From Archangium sp. (GTDB lineage Bacteria > Myxococcota > Myxococcia > Myxococcales > Myxococcaceae), in the NCBI GenBank assembly GCA_016793585.1, contig JAEUJR010000036.1:1-7582 (forward strand): a DNA stretch of 7,582 nucleotides, read 5' to 3'. Both the position numbers and the translations under genes were made by a program. Below, piece by piece: positions 6,186-7,582 of the stretch (positions within the stretch are counted from its first letter, which is position 1; every line of letters begins with the position of its first letter). The notes under the pieces were generated by a model. It saw only the letters and a list, made by a program, of their open reading frames with translations. It did not search any database and was not told where the DNA came from.

Positions 6186-7382
6186 TCAGCTCACCTTCGA
6201 GGTGAACTCCGCGAGCCGCGCGAGGCCCTTCTCGATGATTGCCTGCGAGGTGGCGAACGAGAACCGCAGGTAGCCCTCTGCGCCGAACGGCTCTCCGGGA
6301 ACGGCGGCCAGCAGGAAGTCCTCGAGCAGCGCCTCCGACAGCTTCAACGAGCCGGTGATCGTCTGGCCCTTGTACGTCTTGCCGATCAGCTCGCCGACGT
6401 CGGCGAAGCAATAGAACGCGCCTTCGGGCCGGGGGCACTTCACGCCAGCGATCTTGCTCAGGCCGTCGGCCATCACGTCACGACGCTTGTGGTACTCCTT
6501 CACCATCGCGAACAGCGGCTCCTGCGGCCCTTTCAGCGCGGTGACGGCGGCCTTCTGGATGACCGAGGTCGCGTTCGAGGTCGACTGGTCCTGCACCATC
6601 TGCATGCCGGCGATGAGCTCCTTCGGGCCAGCCGCGTAGCCGAGCCGCAAGCCCGTCATCGCGTAGGCCTTCGAGAAGCCGTTCACGACCACCGTGCGGG
6701 GCGCGAGATCGGGCGCGACGTTCGCGATGTTGTGGAAGCCGCCCTCGACGTAGAGCAGCCGCTCGTAGATGTCGTCTGAGACGAGCAGGCAGTCGTGGCC
6801 GCGCACGGCGTCAGCGATCGCGAGCAGGGTCTCCTTCGAATACACGCCGCCGGTCGGGTTCGACGGGCTGTTCAGAATCACCGCGCGCGTGCGCGGCGTC
6901 AGGGCCTTGCGAAGCTGCGCGGGGTCGGGCGCCCAGTTGTTGTGCGCGCTCGTCTCGACGATCACCGGCACGCCATCGGCCAGGCGCACCATGTCGGGGT
7001 AGCTCACCCAATACGGCGAGAAGATGATCACCTCGTCGCCCGGCGAGAGCAGCGCCTGGAAGATGTTGTAGAGCGAGTGCTTCGCGCCGACCGACACGAG
7101 GATCTGCTCGGGCGTGTAGTCGAGCTTGTTCTCGAGCTTCAGCTTGTCGACGATCGCCGCCTTCAGCTCGGGAATGCCGCCGGTCGCGGTGTACTTGGTG
7201 AAGCCCGTGTCGAGCGCCGCCTTGATCGCGTCCTTGATGTGCGCGGGCGTGTCGAAGTCGGGCTCGCCGGCAGCGAACGAGACGACGTCGGCGCCCTTCG
7301 CGGCGAGCGCCTTGGCCTTGGCGTTGAGGGCGAGCGTGGGCGAGGGCTTGGCGCTCTTGAGTCGGTTGGCGAGCTTGATCAT
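6186..7382 (-). CDS. aspC: pyridoxal-phosphate aspartate aminotransferase, class I subgroup 1-beta (possibly also prephenate aminotransferase)
   Basis: 398 residues from ATG 7382. It transfers the amino group between aspartate and 2-oxoglutarate in the cytoplasm. Key residues are present: AAGEPDFDTP near the N-terminus, N175 of SPSNPTGG, D203 and Y206 of SDDIYE (the common SDEIYE with E changed to D), the PLP lysine K238 in NGFSKAYAMTG, R246 in LRLGY, and R373 in YLRFSFA for the alpha-carboxylate. K101 in VGAK and T16 in KPSPT match positions that I recall marking prephenate-using 1-beta enzymes, so dual use in tyrosine/phenylalanine synthesis is possible. An ATG 4 codons upstream (7394) overlaps the coaD stop as ATGA, but AAGGA directly abuts it; MIKLANRL at 7382 fits usual family starts. 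It is probably cotranscribed with coaD. The exact in vivo substrate is uncertain. Confidence 0.93.
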   Translation of the reverse strand: MIKLANRLKSAKPSPTLALNAKAKALAAKGADVVSFAAGEPDFDTPAHIKDAIKAALDTGFTKYTATGGIPELKAAIVDKLKLENKLDYTPEQILVSVGAKHSLYNIFQALLSPGDEVIIFSPYWVSYPDMVRLADGVPVIVETSAHNNWAPDPAQLRKALTPRTRAVILNSPSNPTGGVYSKETLLAIADAVRGHDCLLVSDDIYERLLYVEGGFHNIANVAPDLAPRTVVVNGFSKAYAMTGLRLGYAAGPKELIAGMQMVQDQSTSNATSVIQKAAVTALKGPQEPLFAMVKEYHKRRDVMADGLSKIAGVKCPRPEGAFYCFADVGELIGKTYKGQTITGSLKLSEALLEDFLLAAVPGEPFGAEGYLRFSFATSQAIIEKGLARLAEFTSKVS

Positions 7383-7390
7383 GACGGCGT

Positions 7391-7582
7391 TCATTCCTTC
7401 TTCGCGTACTTCGCGCGCAGGCCGGCGGCGACGTTGGCGGGCACCAGCCCATCGACGTTGCCTCCGAAGCTGGCCACTTCACGCACCAGGTTCGACGAGA
7501 CGTAGAAATAGTCTTCGCCCGTCATCATGAAGACGGTCTCGAACTCACGGTCGAGCTTGCGGTTCATGTTGGCGAGCTGAAA
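7391..7582 (-). CDS. coaD: phosphopantetheine adenylyltransferase, C-terminal part (cut by window edge)
   Basis: The minus strand is open from the right edge for 63 codons and ends in TGA at 7393-7391. The peptide begins [20 protein letters not shown] and continues with [17 protein letters not shown], which is the C-terminal third of CoaD (E. coli has QLAHMNRHL and SSSLVKEVA at the same places). CoaD adenylates 4'-phosphopantetheine in the penultimate step of coenzyme A synthesis and works as a hexamer. The nucleotide-binding N-terminal part lies outside the window. Its last codons (AAG AAG GAA) supply the purine-rich sequence upstream of the aminotransferase gene; the gap to ATG 7382 is 8 nt, or a 4-nt overlap if ATG 7394 is used, so the two are very likely one operon. 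Confidence 0.93.
   Translation of the reverse strand, partial: FQLANMNRKLDREFETVFMMTGEDYFYVSSNLVREVASFGGNVDGLVPANVAAGLRAKYAKKE

Noticed and set aside
6191..6205. TCACCT-TCG-AGGTGA hairpin as a terminator of the NTF2-like gene
   Set aside because: Only 6 bp with a 3-nt loop, no T-tract, and it lies in aminotransferase coding sequence; noted in the convergent-gene finding but not annotated.
6795..7505. Plus-strand open frame opposite the aminotransferase and coaD
   Set aside because: Arg/Val/Asp-rich shadow frame; both minus-strand genes carry clear family motifs.

Overview
The window is G+C-rich (roughly two thirds by eye), densely packed chromosomal DNA. The gene families, GTG/TTG starts, very short secretion signals and tail-to-tail gene packing suggest a Myxococcota (deltaproteobacterial-type) bacterium. 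That assignment is an inference from style and protein families; there is no rRNA or other marker gene here. I see no mobile element, CRISPR array, tRNA, rRNA or phage gene.

Layout, left to right. (1) Positions 2-1297, plus strand: the 3' part of a polytopic membrane protein resembling GT-C/GT87 (DUF2029-like) glycosyltransferases. (2) Positions 4164 to 1400, minus strand: a likely three-gene unit. It holds a 391-residue protein combining a ClpX-type C4 zinc finger with a degenerate AAA+ P-loop ATPase, then a LipB octanoyltransferase fused to a C-terminal Nudix hydrolase, then a small secreted protein with a TTG start. The first two genes are joined by a TGATG stop/start overlap. (3) Positions 4222-5421, plus strand: a 12-TM MFS transporter, divergent from the zinc-finger gene. 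(4) Positions 5465-6184, plus strand: a secreted protein with a low-complexity linker and an NTF2-like domain, preceded by a strong 12-bp hairpin that ends exactly at its ATG. (5) Minus strand from the right edge: the end of coaD (phosphopantetheine adenylyltransferase), then a class I aspartate/prephenate-type aminotransferase. The aminotransferase ends 1 nt from the stop codon of the secreted-protein gene.

The recognisable metabolism is housekeeping: lipoate attachment (LipB), CoA synthesis (CoaD) and amino-acid transamination. The least ordinary part is the zinc-finger/AAA+ protein translationally coupled to the LipB-Nudix fusion. It is the best candidate here for an undescribed functional pairing, but nothing in the sequence shows what the ATPase acts on. 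The remaining genes look like ordinary envelope or hypothetical genes.
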